From Vagococcus humatus (GTDB taxonomy: Bacteria > Bacillota > Bacilli > Lactobacillales > Vagococcaceae): 64,000 nt of DNA. The notes beneath the pieces are model-generated. The model saw only the letters and a list, made by a program, of their open reading frames with translations, was not told the DNA's origin and searched no databases. Made by a program: the position numbers and the translations under genes. Where the stretch lies: positions 52,283 to 116,282 of the forward strand of contig NZ_PXZH01000006.1 of assembly GCF_003950325.1 (NCBI RefSeq), read 5' to 3'. Shown here piece after piece: positions 30,537 through 40,251 of this stretch (its first letter is position 1; each line of letters begins with the position of its first letter).

Positions 30537-30562
30537 ATATTATATAAAAGTGAGGGAGTCAC

Positions 30563-33106
30563 ATGGATATCAATGAATTTTCAGCTAAATTAGCTGAAGC
30601 AACAAAAGAATTAAGCTCAGAAGAAAGAGCAGCGTTAATGCGCATGTTTTCATCTGTTTCAGATGATATTACAAAAGAACAGCCTAAAAGTGATTCAGTT
30701 ATTTTAACAGAGGAACAAACAGATATGCCAGATGGTATTACACCACGTTTACGTGCTTTAAAAGACAATTATTTAAAACAAGTGCCATCTATTACAACGC
30801 ATAGAGCTCGTGCTATTACTAAAATTGCTAAAGAAAATCCAGGAATGCCAAAAAGTGTTTTACGAGCAAAATGTTTTAAATATTGCTGTGAAACAGCTCC
30901 ACTTGTGATTCAAGATCATGAATTAATTGTAGGTGCACCAAACGGAGCTCCTCGTGCTGGAGCATTTTCACCGGATATTGCTTGGCGTTGGATGGAAGAT
31001 GAAATTGATACTATTGGGACAAGAGCACAGGATCCTTTCTATATTTCAGATGAAGATAAACGGATTATGCGAGAAGAGTTATTCCCATTTTGGAAAGGGA
31101 AATCAGTAGATGAATATTGTGAAGATCAATATCGTGATGCTGGTGTTTGGGAACTTTCCGGAGAGTCGTTTGTATCAGATTGTTCTTATCACCAATTAAA
31201 TGGTGGTGGGGATTCTAATCCAGGTTATGATGTTATTCTAATGAAAAAAGGTATGCTTGATATTCAAAATGAAGCAAAAGAACATTTGAAAGCATTAGAT
31301 TATGAAAATCCAGATGATATTGAAAAAATTTACTTCTATAAATCTATTGTAGATACAACTGAAGGGGTAATGATTTACGCTCAAAGAATGTCTGATTATG
31401 CAGCAGAACTAGCACAAAAAGAAACAAATCCTAAACGTAAAGCAGAACTTGAAAAAATTTCAGAAATTAATGCACGTGTACCAAAACATAAACCAGAAAC
31501 TTTCTGGGAAGCTATTCAAGCGGTTTGGACAATTGAATCTTTATTAGTAGTAGAAGAAAATCAAACAGGTATGTCTATTGGTCGAGTGGATCAATATATG
31601 TATCCATACTTTGAAGAAGATATTAAATCTGGTCGTATGAACGAACATCAAGCATTTGAATTAGCAGGATGTATGTTAATTAAAATGTCTGAAATGATGT
31701 GGATTACAAGTGAAGGTGGCTCTAAATTCTTTGCTGGCTATCAACCATTTGTCAATATGTGTGTAGGAGGCGTTACTCGCCAAGGACAAGATGCAACCAA
31801 TGATTTAACTTATCTATTAATGGATGCAGTTCGCCATGTTAAAGTGTATCAACCATCTCTAGCTTGCCGAATTCATACTAAATCTCCACGTAAATACTTG
31901 AAGAAAATTGTAGATGTAGTCAGAGCTGGTATGGGATTCCCTGCTTGTCACTTTGATGATACTCACATCAAAATGATGTTAGCTAAGGGTGTATCAATAG
32001 AGGATGCTCGGGATTATTGTTTAATGGGTTGTGTAGAACCTCAGAAATCTGGTCGTCTATACCAATGGACATCAACAGCCTATACTCAATGGCCAATTTG
32101 TATTGAATTAGCTTTAAATCATGGTGTTCCACTATGGTATGGCAAACAAGTTTGTCCAGATCCAGGAAATATTTCTCAATTCGAAACTTATGAACAATTC
32201 GAAGAAGCAGTTAAAGATCAAATTCGTTATATTACTAAGTGGACAGATGTTGCAACAGTTATTTCTCAACGAGTTCATCGTGATCTTGCACCAAAACCAT
32301 TAATGTCTATTATGTATGAAGGCTGTATGGAAACAGGAAAAGATGTTTCTGCTGGAGGAGCTATGTATAACTTTGGACCAGGAGTTGTTTGGTCAGGTTT
32401 AGCTACTTATGCAGATTCTATGGCAGCCATTAAAAAATTAGTCTTTGATGAGAAAAAATATACATTAGAAGAGTTAAATGAAGCATTAAAAGCAGATTTT
32501 GAAGGGTATGAACCAATTAGAACAGATTGTTTGAAAGCGCCAAAATATGGGAATGATGATGATTATGCTGACTTAATTGCAGCAGAATTAATTACATTTA
32601 CTGAATCTGAACATAGAAAATACAAAACACTTTATTCAGTTCTTAGTCACGGTACTTTATCTATTTCAAACAACACACCATTTGGTCAAATGACTGGTGC
32701 AACTGCTAATGGTCGTCGTGCTTGGACGCCTTTATCTGATGGAATTAGTCCAACACAAGGTGCTGACTTTAAAGGACCTACAGCGATTATTAAATCTGTT
32801 TCAAAAATGTCTAACGATAGCATGAACATCGGAATGGTACATAACTTCAAGATTATGTCTGGGTTACTTGATACACAAGAAGGAGAAGAAAGTTTAATTA
32901 CTCTATTAAAAACAGCTTGTCATTTAGGAAATGGTGAAATGCAGTTTAACTATTTAGATAATGAAACATTGTTAAAAGCACAACAACATCCAGAAGAATA
33001 TCGTGACTTAATTGTTCGAGTTGCAGGTTATAGTGCATTCTTTGTGGAACTTTGCAAAGATGTTCAGGATGAAATTATCAGTCGAACTATGTTGACAAAA
33101 TTTTAA
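30563..33106 (+). CDS. cutC: Choline trimethylamine-lyase, glycyl radical enzyme
   Basis: CutC cleaves choline to trimethylamine and acetaldehyde by a glycyl/thiyl radical mechanism. The 847-residue protein has the thiyl Cys490 in [11 protein letters not shown] and the base Glu492. The glycyl radical Gly822 sits in RVAGYSAFF near the C-terminus, one residue after the D. alaskensis numbering (Cys489, Glu491, Gly821). The VEPQ sequence separates it from pyruvate formate-lyase and glycerol dehydratase. The N-terminal amphipathic helix ([19 protein letters not shown]) looks like an encapsulation tag. Followed by its activase CutD. Confidence 0.95.
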   Translation: MDINEFSAKLAEATKELSSEERAALMRMFSSVSDDITKEQPKSDSVILTEEQTDMPDGITPRLRALKDNYLKQVPSITTHRARAITKIAKENPGMPKSVLRAKCFKYCCETAPLVIQDHELIVGAPNGAPRAGAFSPDIAWRWMEDEIDTIGTRAQDPFYISDEDKRIMREELFPFWKGKSVDEYCEDQYRDAGVWELSGESFVSDCSYHQLNGGGDSNPGYDVILMKKGMLDIQNEAKEHLKALDYENPDDIEKIYFYKSIVDTTEGVMIYAQRMSDYAAELAQKETNPKRKAELEKISEINARVPKHKPETFWEAIQAVWTIESLLVVEENQTGMSIGRVDQYMYPYFEEDIKSGRMNEHQAFELAGCMLIKMSEMMWITSEGGSKFFAGYQPFVNMCVGGVTRQGQDATNDLTYLLMDAVRHVKVYQPSLACRIHTKSPRKYLKKIVDVVRAGMGFPACHFDDTHIKMMLAKGVSIEDARDYCLMGCVEPQKSGRLYQWTSTAYTQWPICIELALNHGVPLWYGKQVCPDPGNISQFETYEQFEEAVKDQIRYITKWTDVATVISQRVHRDLAPKPLMSIMYEGCMETGKDVSAGGAMYNFGPGVVWSGLATYADSMAAIKKLVFDEKKYTLEELNEALKADFEGYEPIRTDCLKAPKYGNDDDYADLIAAELITFTESEHRKYKTLYSVLSHGTLSISNNTPFGQMTGATANGRRAWTPLSDGISPTQGADFKGPTAIIKSVSKMSNDSMNIGMVHNFKIMSGLLDTQEGEESLITLLKTACHLGNGEMQFNYLDNETLLKAQQHPEEYRDLIVRVAGYSAFFVELCKDVQDEIISRTMLTKF

Positions 33107-33131
33107 AAGTGAATTCAGGAGATGAACAGTG

Positions 33132-34082
33132 ATGGCTAATCAAAGAGAAGGTGGAATTGAACGTCAAGCGATGATTTTCAATGTACAGAAATATAATGTT
33201 TACGATGGACCAGGGATACGGACGATAGTCTTTTTTAAAGGCTGTCCTCTCCGTTGCCAGTGGTGTTCCAATCCAGAAGGGTTAGAACGTAAATATCAAG
33301 TGATGTTTAAAAAGAATGTCTGTACAGATTGCGGAGCCTGTGTAGATGTTTGTCCATTAGGGATTCATTACATGGATGAAAATGGTCATCATCAAGTTGA
33401 TCGTGAAAAAATATGTAATGGTTGTCGAAAATGTGTGGATATCTGCCCAATGTCTGCTTTAAATATTACCGGTGAAGTTCGGTCTATTTCTGAATTATTA
33501 AAAATCGTTCATGAAGATGACGCTTTTTATGAAATGTCAGGTGGTGGTGTCACTCTAAGTGGTGGAGAGTGTACATCACAACCAGAAGCAGCACTTGCTC
33601 TTTTGAAAGCTTGTAAAGATGATGGAATTAATACAGCCATTGAAACATGTGGACATAGTCGAATGGACAGATTATTAAAAATTGCTGAATATGTTGATTT
33701 ATTTTTATTCGATTTAAAACACATGGATCCTGTTCGTCATAATGAATTAACTGGAATTAGTAATGAAAAAATCTTAGCTAATTTACAAGAGATTTTAAAA
33801 AGAGGTTATAAAGTAAAAATTAGAATGCCAATGCTTAAAGGAATTAATTCAAGTCAAACAGAAATTCAAGCAATCATCCAATTTTTACTACCTTATAAAG
33901 ATTTACCTAATTTCCAAGGAATAGATTTACTGCCCTATCATAAATTAGGTGTTAACAAATACGGACAGCTGGGAATGGAATACCCTGTCGAAGGTGATCC
34001 AAGTTTAAGTAATGAAGAATTAGACAAAATTGAAAACTGGATTAAAGAATACGATTTTCCTGTTAAAGTTGTTCGCCATTAA
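33132..34082 (+). CDS. cutD: CutC-activating radical SAM enzyme
   Basis: The 316-residue glycyl-radical activase installs the Gly822 radical in CutC using SAM. It has the radical-SAM motif CxxxCxxC (Cys38, Cys42, Cys45 in GCPLRCQWCSNPEG). Two ferredoxin-like [4Fe-4S] binding motifs follow (CTDCGACVDVCPLG and CNGCRKCVDICPMS), and then the SAM-binding GGGVTLSGGE. I chose ATG 33132 because the upstream GTG overlaps the Shine-Dalgarno spacing; CAGGAGATG precedes it. Needs an electron donor encoded elsewhere. Confidence 0.95.
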   Translation: MANQREGGIERQAMIFNVQKYNVYDGPGIRTIVFFKGCPLRCQWCSNPEGLERKYQVMFKKNVCTDCGACVDVCPLGIHYMDENGHHQVDREKICNGCRKCVDICPMSALNITGEVRSISELLKIVHEDDAFYEMSGGGVTLSGGECTSQPEAALALLKACKDDGINTAIETCGHSRMDRLLKIAEYVDLFLFDLKHMDPVRHNELTGISNEKILANLQEILKRGYKVKIRMPMLKGINSSQTEIQAIIQFLLPYKDLPNFQGIDLLPYHKLGVNKYGQLGMEYPVEGDPSLSNEELDKIENWIKEYDFPVKVVRH

Positions 34083-34154
34083 TATATCAAAAGATAAAAT
34101 TAAAAAAATAAAACAAAGATAAATTTATTAAAAACTCAGAAAGGAGGAAATAAT

Positions 34155-35294
34155 TTGGGAAATTATAAAATGCCAACCAAAATCTTTTTTGGGCAAGATT
34201 CACTAAAAAATCTTAGTCATATGGATTTAGGCAACGTCTTAATTATTTGTGATCCTTTCATGGAAAAATCCCATAAAGTAGATAATTTAACCGTTATTTT
34301 AGAGCAACAACAACTTGTTTACCAAATTTTTTCTAAAGTGGTACCAGATCCAACTATAGCAGTCGTAACTGAAGGAGTAGCAGCAGCTATTCAATTATCG
34401 CCTAAAACAATTATTGCTCTGGGTGGTGGTTCTGCGATTGACACAGCTAAAGCAGTTCGTCAAATTTATCAAGCCACTACGAAATCTTCTCATATTCAAT
34501 TAATCTGTATTCCAACAACTAGTGGAACAGGTAGTGAGGTTACTTCATTTTCGATTATTTCTGATCCAACTGTTCAGACTAAATACGCTTTAGTAGATGA
34601 TAGCCTTATTCCAGATGTGGCAATTCTTGATCCTAACTTTACTGTGAGCGTACCAAGTAGTGTAACAGCAGATACTGGTATTGACGTATTAACTCATAGT
34701 TTAGAAGCTTATGTGTCAACAAATGCATCAGATTTTACAGATGCTTATGCTGAAAAAGCGATGAAAATAATTTGGGAAAATTTAGTAGCAGTTGTTAAAG
34801 ATGGAGAAGATATAGCTAAACGAGAAAAAATTCATAATGCATCTTGTTTAGCAGGGATTGCTTTTAGTGAAGCTTCTTTAGGAGTTTGTCATAGTTTAGC
34901 TCATGCTTTAGGTGCTAAATTCCATATTCCACATGGCCGAGCTAATGCTATGTTGCTACCTTACGTTATTTCGTATAATGCTGGATTAGAATTAAAAGAA
35001 GAATTACCCGCTCTAAATCGTTATCAAGAAGCTGCTAAGTTGTTGGGTATCCAGTCAGGAACACCCAAAGCTACTGTGCACCGTCTGATTAGTTTATTAT
35101 CTCGTCAAATGAAAGAGATGAATATTCCTAAAACTGTAGAAGAGCTAGGAATTGATAGTAATGAATTTTTAGAGGCTATTCCAGCAATGGCTGAAAAAGC
35201 GATGATGGATAAATGTACTATCACCAATCCAAGAAAACCAACTATAGAAGAGTTAGAAGAACTTTATAAGAGGTTGTGTAAAGGGGGATATTAA
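34155..35294 (+). CDS. cutO: Iron-dependent alcohol dehydrogenase
   Basis: The 379-residue class III alcohol dehydrogenase reduces acetaldehyde to ethanol and regenerates NAD inside the BMC. It has NAD-binding GGGSAIDTAKA, PTTSGTGSEVT, and Fe-binding histidines in HSLAHALGAKFHIPHGRANA. Starts with TTG 34155 behind AAGGAGG. The last two bases of its stop form the ATG of the next gene, so the two are coupled. The gene name is the one used for the choline locus and is inferred from context. Confidence 0.9.
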   Translation: MGNYKMPTKIFFGQDSLKNLSHMDLGNVLIICDPFMEKSHKVDNLTVILEQQQLVYQIFSKVVPDPTIAVVTEGVAAAIQLSPKTIIALGGGSAIDTAKAVRQIYQATTKSSHIQLICIPTTSGTGSEVTSFSIISDPTVQTKYALVDDSLIPDVAILDPNFTVSVPSSVTADTGIDVLTHSLEAYVSTNASDFTDAYAEKAMKIIWENLVAVVKDGEDIAKREKIHNASCLAGIAFSEASLGVCHSLAHALGAKFHIPHGRANAMLLPYVISYNAGLELKEELPALNRYQEAAKLLGIQSGTPKATVHRLISLLSRQMKEMNIPKTVEELGIDSNEFLEAIPAMAEKAMMDKCTITNPRKPTIEELEELYKRLCKGGY

Positions 35295-35917
35295 TGCATT
35301 TTATCACTGAACGTGAATTAAAAGCTAATTATCGCCAACATCCATTTACTCATTTATTGCTAAAAAAAACGGAACGTTTGACACCTGAAGCAAAACAATT
35401 TTTAGTGGACCAAGGAATTAAAGTTTCTTGTGATGAAGACCAAGTCGAAGTAGCTATGACTAAAAAGTCTAATAAACCAGAAGAATTAGCGAAGTCAGAA
35501 TCAGTATCTGGCTTAACCGATTTATCTTTATCATTGTCTTATCAATATGAGTTACTTTATACAGAATTTTTAGAAGCAGGTTTACTAGCCAACGGGATTG
35601 ATTTTACTATAAGTCAGCAGCTATTTTCTTTAGGAAATTGTTTACGAGATATTAGTAGTGACAAAATTTTACCAATGTCTAGTTATGAATTACCTAGCAC
35701 AGAAACTGAAATAGAAGAAGTAATTAATACATCGTATCAGTTAACTATGCTTCACGCTCTAAGTGAGCGTGGACCTCTTTTAATCAAATTAAACCAATTA
35801 AAAATAAAAGTAGAATGCTTGCTAGTAGAATCTACTTTATGCCAACAAAATCAATTAAGGTTATTTATTCCTTATTTGATTAAAATGATTGAACAGTTAT
35901 TAGGAGTGAAAAAATGA
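35294..35917 (+). CDS. EutT-like N-terminal domain protein of BMC locus
   Basis: This 207-residue soluble protein begins FITERELKANYRQHPFTHLLL and LTPEAKQFLVDQGIKV, a pattern like the N-terminus of the cobalamin adenosyltransferase EutT and of EutQ relatives. The C-terminal part is helical (SYQYELLYTEFLEAGLLA...), like an adenosyltransferase bundle, but the metal-binding His/Cys cluster of EutT is not present. Choline lysis by CutC needs no B12, so an adenosyltransferase function would be surprising. Alternative: a scaffold domain. Overlaps its neighbours by one and four bases. Confidence 0.55.
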   Translation: MHFITERELKANYRQHPFTHLLLKKTERLTPEAKQFLVDQGIKVSCDEDQVEVAMTKKSNKPEELAKSESVSGLTDLSLSLSYQYELLYTEFLEAGLLANGIDFTISQQLFSLGNCLRDISSDKILPMSSYELPSTETEIEEVINTSYQLTMLHALSERGPLLIKLNQLKIKVECLLVESTLCQQNQLRLFIPYLIKMIEQLLGVKK

Positions 35918-36759
35918 CCACAACAAAACTTGATTTAAACCAATGTAATCAGTTAATTTCTAAATTTGAACAAGTAATCAAGACCCCTATAAAAACACCT
36001 TCCTCCGTTTATTATACTGGGGTTGATCTTGGAACAGCTTGTATTGTCTTAGCTGTTTTGGACGAAAATTATGAGCCTGTAGCCGGATCTTACCGTTATG
36101 CTAATGTGGTAAAAGATGGAATGGTTGTAGACTATATTGGAGCCATTAAAATTGTAAGAGAATTAAAAGCTGAATTAGAAGAAATTTTAGAGACAGAATT
36201 GGTTTATGCTGCTGCAGCGATTCCACCTGGAACCAACGAGTTAGATTCTGGTGCTATCCGAAATGTTGTGGAAGGTGCTGGTTTTGAGTTAACAGCGTTG
36301 CTAGATGAACCGACTGCAGCTAATCAAGTTTTAAATATTGAAAATGGAGCAGTTGTTGATATTGGTGGTGGTACGACAGGTATTTCTATTTTAAATCAAG
36401 GTGAAGTTGTTAAAGTTGTAGATGAGGCAACGGGAGGAACTCATTTTTCTCTAGTAGTGGCAGGTTCTTATAAAATGAGTTTTGACGAAGCTGAATTATA
36501 CAAGAGAGATACAAGTAAACATAAAGAGTTAATTGTAGTATTAAAACCTGTTGTTGAAAAAATTGCTTCTATTATATTAAGACAAATTAATGGCTATAAG
36601 GTAGAAGGGATTTATCTTGTCGGTGGAACAGCTTGTTTAGGTGGTATTGAAAATATTATTGAAAAAAATACCCACATTCCTACTTTTAAACCGATTAACC
36701 CAATGTTTGCGACACCATTAGGTATTGCAAAAAGTTGTACAGATAAAATCATGGATTAA
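35914..36759 (+). CDS. eutJ: EutJ-type chaperone-like ATPase
   Basis: The 281-residue actin/Hsp70-fold protein has the phosphate-1 motif GVDLGTACIVLAVLD, the phosphate-2 motif VVDIGGGTTGISIL and the adenosine motif GGTACLGGI. EutJ-like proteins are present in many BMC loci and are thought to assist enzyme folding or assembly. It starts within the end of the previous gene (four-base overlap). Confidence 0.85.
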   Translation: MTTTKLDLNQCNQLISKFEQVIKTPIKTPSSVYYTGVDLGTACIVLAVLDENYEPVAGSYRYANVVKDGMVVDYIGAIKIVRELKAELEEILETELVYAAAAIPPGTNELDSGAIRNVVEGAGFELTALLDEPTAANQVLNIENGAVVDIGGGTTGISILNQGEVVKVVDEATGGTHFSLVVAGSYKMSFDEAELYKRDTSKHKELIVVLKPVVEKIASIILRQINGYKVEGIYLVGGTACLGGIENIIEKNTHIPTFKPINPMFATPLGIAKSCTDKIMD

Positions 36760-36771
36760 GGAGATGCAAAA

Positions 36772-37071
36772 ATGGATTGCCGAATTATAAAATCCCCTGG
36801 TGAAAATACTCTTGCTATTTTGACTCGTCGGAAAGGATCAGGACAAAGAGAACCTTTAGAAAAACCAGATGCAATTGGTTTAGTACAAGGTAAATTAATT
36901 GAAATGATTTGTGCTGCTGATGTTGCTGAAAAAGCAGTAGGAGTTACTGTAGAAGATATTAGGGGGAGCTGTCCTCAGAACATGATTATGTTAGCTATTT
37001 TTGGTGATACTGCTTCGGTTATCGCTGCGATTGAAGAAATCAAGAAGAAGGAGAATAACCGAAAATGGTAA
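36772..37071 (+). CDS. cutR: Permuted BMC-H shell protein, EutS/CutR type
   Basis: The 99-residue protein has its BMC-domain helices in circularly permuted order: an N-terminal strand stretch (DCRIIKSPGENTLAIL), then DAIGLVQGKLIEMICAADVAEKA and SCPQNMIMLAIFGDTASVIAAI. This is the EutS/PduU/CutR subclass. Such hexamers may close or bend part of the shell. Seven-base overlap with the vertex protein gene downstream. Subclass assignment is by pattern. Confidence 0.8.
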   Translation: MDCRIIKSPGENTLAILTRRKGSGQREPLEKPDAIGLVQGKLIEMICAADVAEKAVGVTVEDIRGSCPQNMIMLAIFGDTASVIAAIEEIKKKENNRKW

Positions 37072-37328
37072 CTGCAAAATTAATTGATAATATTTGGGCA
37101 ACAAGAAAAAGTGAAAAACTCAACGGATTAAAATTAATGCTAGCAGAAGTCATCGGAGGCTCTAGAGATGGCGAGCGTCTAGTTGTTTGTGATGTAATAA
37201 GTGCAGGAATTGGAGACAGGGTAATTATTGCTACAGGTTCTGCTGCTAGGCATATGCTATCAGATGATTCTATTCCAGTTGATGCAGCAGTTATTGGTAT
37301 TATTGATGAGAGTTGTGAGTCCGTTTAA
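37065..37328 (+). CDS. BMC-P vertex protein, EutN/CcmL family
   Basis: This 87-residue EutN/CcmL-type protein (TAKLIDNIWATRKSEKLNG, GERLVVCDVISAGIGDRVIIATGSAARH, AVIGIIDES) forms the pentamers that cap the vertices of the microcompartment. It is the only BMC-P gene visible, so one pentamer type must serve all vertices unless others lie elsewhere. It begins inside the end of the previous gene. Confidence 0.92.
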   Translation: MVTAKLIDNIWATRKSEKLNGLKLMLAEVIGGSRDGERLVVCDVISAGIGDRVIIATGSAARHMLSDDSIPVDAAVIGIIDESCESV

Positions 37329-37359
37329 AAATAATTTATAACAGAAAGAAAGTGTGCCT

Positions 37360-37995
37360 ATGAAAAATCTAGTTTGTGCTGATGATATTACACAGTGTTA
37401 TGAACAAGGTTCGGATACACTTTATGTTGAAGAAAAGACAATTGTAACATCATTAGCAGAAGATATTGCAGAGGAGTTTGGTATTAGGATTAAAGTAAGA
37501 AAGCCAAAGCCTAAAAGTACTGCAGATGTCTTATCCAGTTCATTGGGAAACAATTTGACGACTGATCAATTGGTTTTATTACTGAAAAAATTATTAGCGA
37601 ATGAACAAATTTTTTCGCTATTACCATTTGAAGCTGAATGTCACGCAAATGGCTTAAAGGTAGTAAAAGGTAGTAGTGTTAAAATGGTCCAGTTTGACAC
37701 TGGTAACCCTCAAAATCAGGTTACTTTTCAAGAATTGGTCAACAAAGATGAATCTCATATGAGTGCTGGTTTCTTAGAAATTGATCATTCTTCTTTTGAA
37801 TGGGAATTAAGTTATGAAGAAATTGATTATGTAATAGAAGGAACATTAACAGTAACACTTGATGGAAAAACTTATACAGCTAATGCTGGAGATGTTTTGT
37901 TTGTACCAAAAGATACTAAGGTTATCTGGGGTTCTCCAGATAAAGCAAGAGTTTTTTATGCGACTTACCCAGCCAATTGGGCAGATTTAATGTAA
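37360..37995 (+). CDS. eutQ: EutQ-like cupin protein
   Basis: The 211-residue protein has a disordered-type N-terminal region with predicted helices (residues 1-95) and a C-terminal cupin (GFLEIDHSSFEWELSYEEIDYVIEGTLTVTL, AGDVLFVPKDTKVIWG) characteristic of EutQ. EutQ binds nucleotide or has been reported as acetate kinase in Salmonella; here the cupin lacks the usual metal-binding His triad. I chose ATG 37360, spaced from AGAAAG; the in-frame GTG two codons earlier is too close to it. Confidence 0.85.
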   Translation: MKNLVCADDITQCYEQGSDTLYVEEKTIVTSLAEDIAEEFGIRIKVRKPKPKSTADVLSSSLGNNLTTDQLVLLLKKLLANEQIFSLLPFEAECHANGLKVVKGSSVKMVQFDTGNPQNQVTFQELVNKDESHMSAGFLEIDHSSFEWELSYEEIDYVIEGTLTVTLDGKTYTANAGDVLFVPKDTKVIWGSPDKARVFYATYPANWADLM

Positions 37996-38006
37996 AGGAG
38001 TAAGTG

Positions 38007-38645
38007 ATGAAACAAGCATTAGGATTGATTGAAACAAAAGGTTTATTAGCTGCTATTGAAGCATGTGACGTCATGCTTAAAACAGCTAATGTCCAATTAA
38101 TAGGAAAAGAAACAGTTGGCGGTGGATTAGTTAGTATTACTGTTGAAGGTGATGTAGGTGCTGTTAAAACATCTACAGATGCTGCTGCCAGTGCAGTTAA
38201 TCATTTAAATCCAGCTAATTTAATCGCTGTTCATGTGATTGCAAGACCAGCTGAATCACTTGATGTGATTGTTAAAGAAACATCTAAAGTAGGACTAAAT
38301 GAAGATCCCGATGAGAAAGAAAGTTGTGACTGTCCAGAAGAAATAAATCAGACTTTAGAGAACTCAGTAAAGGGTGATGAGAATACTTTAGAAGTTAAAA
38401 CAACTAAAGAAGAATTAACTAATGTTAAGCCAGTTATTACTCAACAGACACCTGAAGAAGTAGTAACTAACTATTTGGCTCAAGAAAATCAATTAGAAGC
38501 TAAAAAATATTTAACTTCTTTAAAAGTTTCAGACTTAAGAGCAATGGCAAAACGCCATAGTGATTTTGCTATAACGAAAAAAGAATTATATAAAACAAGT
38601 AAAGACAATCTTATTGAAGCCTTTATCAGCTACTTTAATAAGTAA
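38007..38645 (+). CDS. BMC-H with long tail carrying Rho-N/SAP-like domain
   Basis: This 212-residue protein has an ordinary BMC domain at 1-92 (ALGLIETKGLLAAIEACDVM, TVEGDVGAVKTSTDAA, VHVIARPAE), then an acidic linker (about 93-150) and a C-terminal module (about 155-212; EAKKYLTSLKVSDLRAMAKR, then KDNLIEAFISYFNK). The module has the length and helix pattern of Rho-N/SAP nucleic-acid or protein-binding domains. It may recruit cargo or nucleic acid to the shell, compare EutK with its HTH tail. ATG 38007 follows AAAGGAG. Confidence 0.8.
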   Translation: MKQALGLIETKGLLAAIEACDVMLKTANVQLIGKETVGGGLVSITVEGDVGAVKTSTDAAASAVNHLNPANLIAVHVIARPAESLDVIVKETSKVGLNEDPDEKESCDCPEEINQTLENSVKGDENTLEVKTTKEELTNVKPVITQQTPEEVVTNYLAQENQLEAKKYLTSLKVSDLRAMAKRHSDFAITKKELYKTSKDNLIEAFISYFNK

Positions 38646-38674
38646 AGTTTTTTGAAGTAGGAGAGTAAAATAAA

Positions 38675-40234
38675 ATGGAAAAATTTGATAAAGATTTATG
38701 TTCTGTTCAAGAAGCAAGAAACTTAGCAAGAGAAGGATATCAAGCAGCAAAAAAATTAGCTACTTATACAAATGAACAAATAGATGCTATTTTAGTAAGT
38801 ATGCGTGATGCTGCAGCAAAACATACTGTTTGTTTAGCAGAAATGGCAGTGGAAGAAACAGGGTTTGGTAAAGTTGCTGACAAAGCGTATAAAAATCATG
38901 CTGGTTCAACGTTGCTTTATGAAGAGATAAAAGACCAAAAAACAGCGGGAATTATTGCAGAAGATCCATTAAAAGGAACATTAGATATTGCTGAGCCTGT
39001 TGGGTTGGTCTTGGGAATTGTTCCATCAACTAATCCGACTTCTACTGCTTTTTTTAAAGCTATGATTGCTATTAAATCACGGAATGCCATTGTGTTTGCG
39101 CCTCATCCAGCTGCAGCTAAATGTACCAATAAAGCAGCTGAAATCATGCGTGATGCAGCAATTTCAGCCGGTGCCCCTCAAGGAGTTATCGGCAGTGTAT
39201 CTACTCCAACAATGGCTGCTACCAATGAATTAATGCACGCTAAAGAAATCTCATTAATCATTGCAACAGGTGGTCCAGGTATGGTAAAAGCTGCGTATAG
39301 TTCTGGTAAACCAGCTATTGGTGTTGGTGCTGGTAATTCACCTGCTTATATTGAAAGAAGTGCAAATGTTAAAGAAGCAGTTGAAAAAATTATTGCAAGT
39401 AAAACATTTGATTATGGAACTATCTGTGCATCAGAACAATCAGTTATTTGTGAGAAAGCTAATCAAGATGAAGTTCGAAAAGAGTTTGAACGTCAAGGTG
39501 GCTACTTTATGACAAAAGAAGAAACTGAAAAAGTTTGTCAGTTGCTCTTTAAAAATGGTGGTCATGCGATGAATGCTAAGTTTGTAGGTCGTTCTCCACA
39601 GGTTATTGCTAAAGGAGCAGGTATTACTATTCCAGAAGGAACAAAAGTGTTATTAGGAGCACAAGAAGGTGTAGGAGATAGTTATCCGCTTTCTTACGAA
39701 AAATTAACCTCTGTTTTAGCATTTTATGTGGTAAATGATTGGGAAGAAGCTTGTCAATTGAGTATTGATTTACTTCAAAATGGTATTGGTCATACAATGA
39801 GTATTCATACTAACAATCATGAACTTATTTTGAAATTTGCTGCTAAACCAGCTTCTCGTATTTTAGTTAACACAGGTGGCAGCCAAGGTGGTACTGGAAT
39901 CAGTACTGGTTTACCAATTTCTTTTACTTTAGGATGTGGAACATTTGGTGGAAGTTCTGTTTCTGAGAATGTAAGTCCAAAACATTTATTAAATGTAAAA
40001 AAAGTGGCTTATGGTTTAAAAGATGTAACTAAATTAGTAGAGAATGATAAAACATTTAACTATCCTGAATTAAATCAAACAAATAAAATTAATTTAAATA
40101 TCAGCCCATCTGAAAATCAACAAACATTTGAAGAAAGCTTAACTAAAGTAGTAGATTCTGCAGTTGGTAGCAATCAAGATAAAGAAAAATTAGCAGAGAT
40201 TGTTAGAAAAGTCTTACTAGATATGGGAAAATAA
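38675..40234 (+). CDS. cutF: CoA-acylating acetaldehyde dehydrogenase
   Basis: The 519-residue enzyme oxidises acetaldehyde from CutC to acetyl-CoA with NAD. The active-site Cys251 is in FDYGTICASEQ, and the cofactor region GLVLGIVPSTNPTSTAFFKA is intact. After a linker near 470-500 the last 19 residues (DKEKLAEIVRKVLLDMGK) form an amphipathic helix typical of an encapsulation peptide. It works with the iron alcohol dehydrogenase to balance NAD. Contrast the upstream paralogue with Pro at this Cys position. Confidence 0.95.
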   Translation: MEKFDKDLCSVQEARNLAREGYQAAKKLATYTNEQIDAILVSMRDAAAKHTVCLAEMAVEETGFGKVADKAYKNHAGSTLLYEEIKDQKTAGIIAEDPLKGTLDIAEPVGLVLGIVPSTNPTSTAFFKAMIAIKSRNAIVFAPHPAAAKCTNKAAEIMRDAAISAGAPQGVIGSVSTPTMAATNELMHAKEISLIIATGGPGMVKAAYSSGKPAIGVGAGNSPAYIERSANVKEAVEKIIASKTFDYGTICASEQSVICEKANQDEVRKEFERQGGYFMTKEETEKVCQLLFKNGGHAMNAKFVGRSPQVIAKGAGITIPEGTKVLLGAQEGVGDSYPLSYEKLTSVLAFYVVNDWEEACQLSIDLLQNGIGHTMSIHTNNHELILKFAAKPASRILVNTGGSQGGTGISTGLPISFTLGCGTFGGSSVSENVSPKHLLNVKKVAYGLKDVTKLVENDKTFNYPELNQTNKINLNISPSENQQTFEESLTKVVDSAVGSNQDKEKLAEIVRKVLLDMGK

Positions 40235-40251
40235 TAGGAAGAGTGGACAAG

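Noticed and set aside
30563..33106. Pyruvate formate-lyase or glycerol dehydratase as alternative identity of the glycyl radical enzyme
   Set aside because: The active site reads GCVEPQ, and the local BMC genes and the acetaldehyde-type dehydrogenase fit CutC better; PFL has a Cys-Cys pair.
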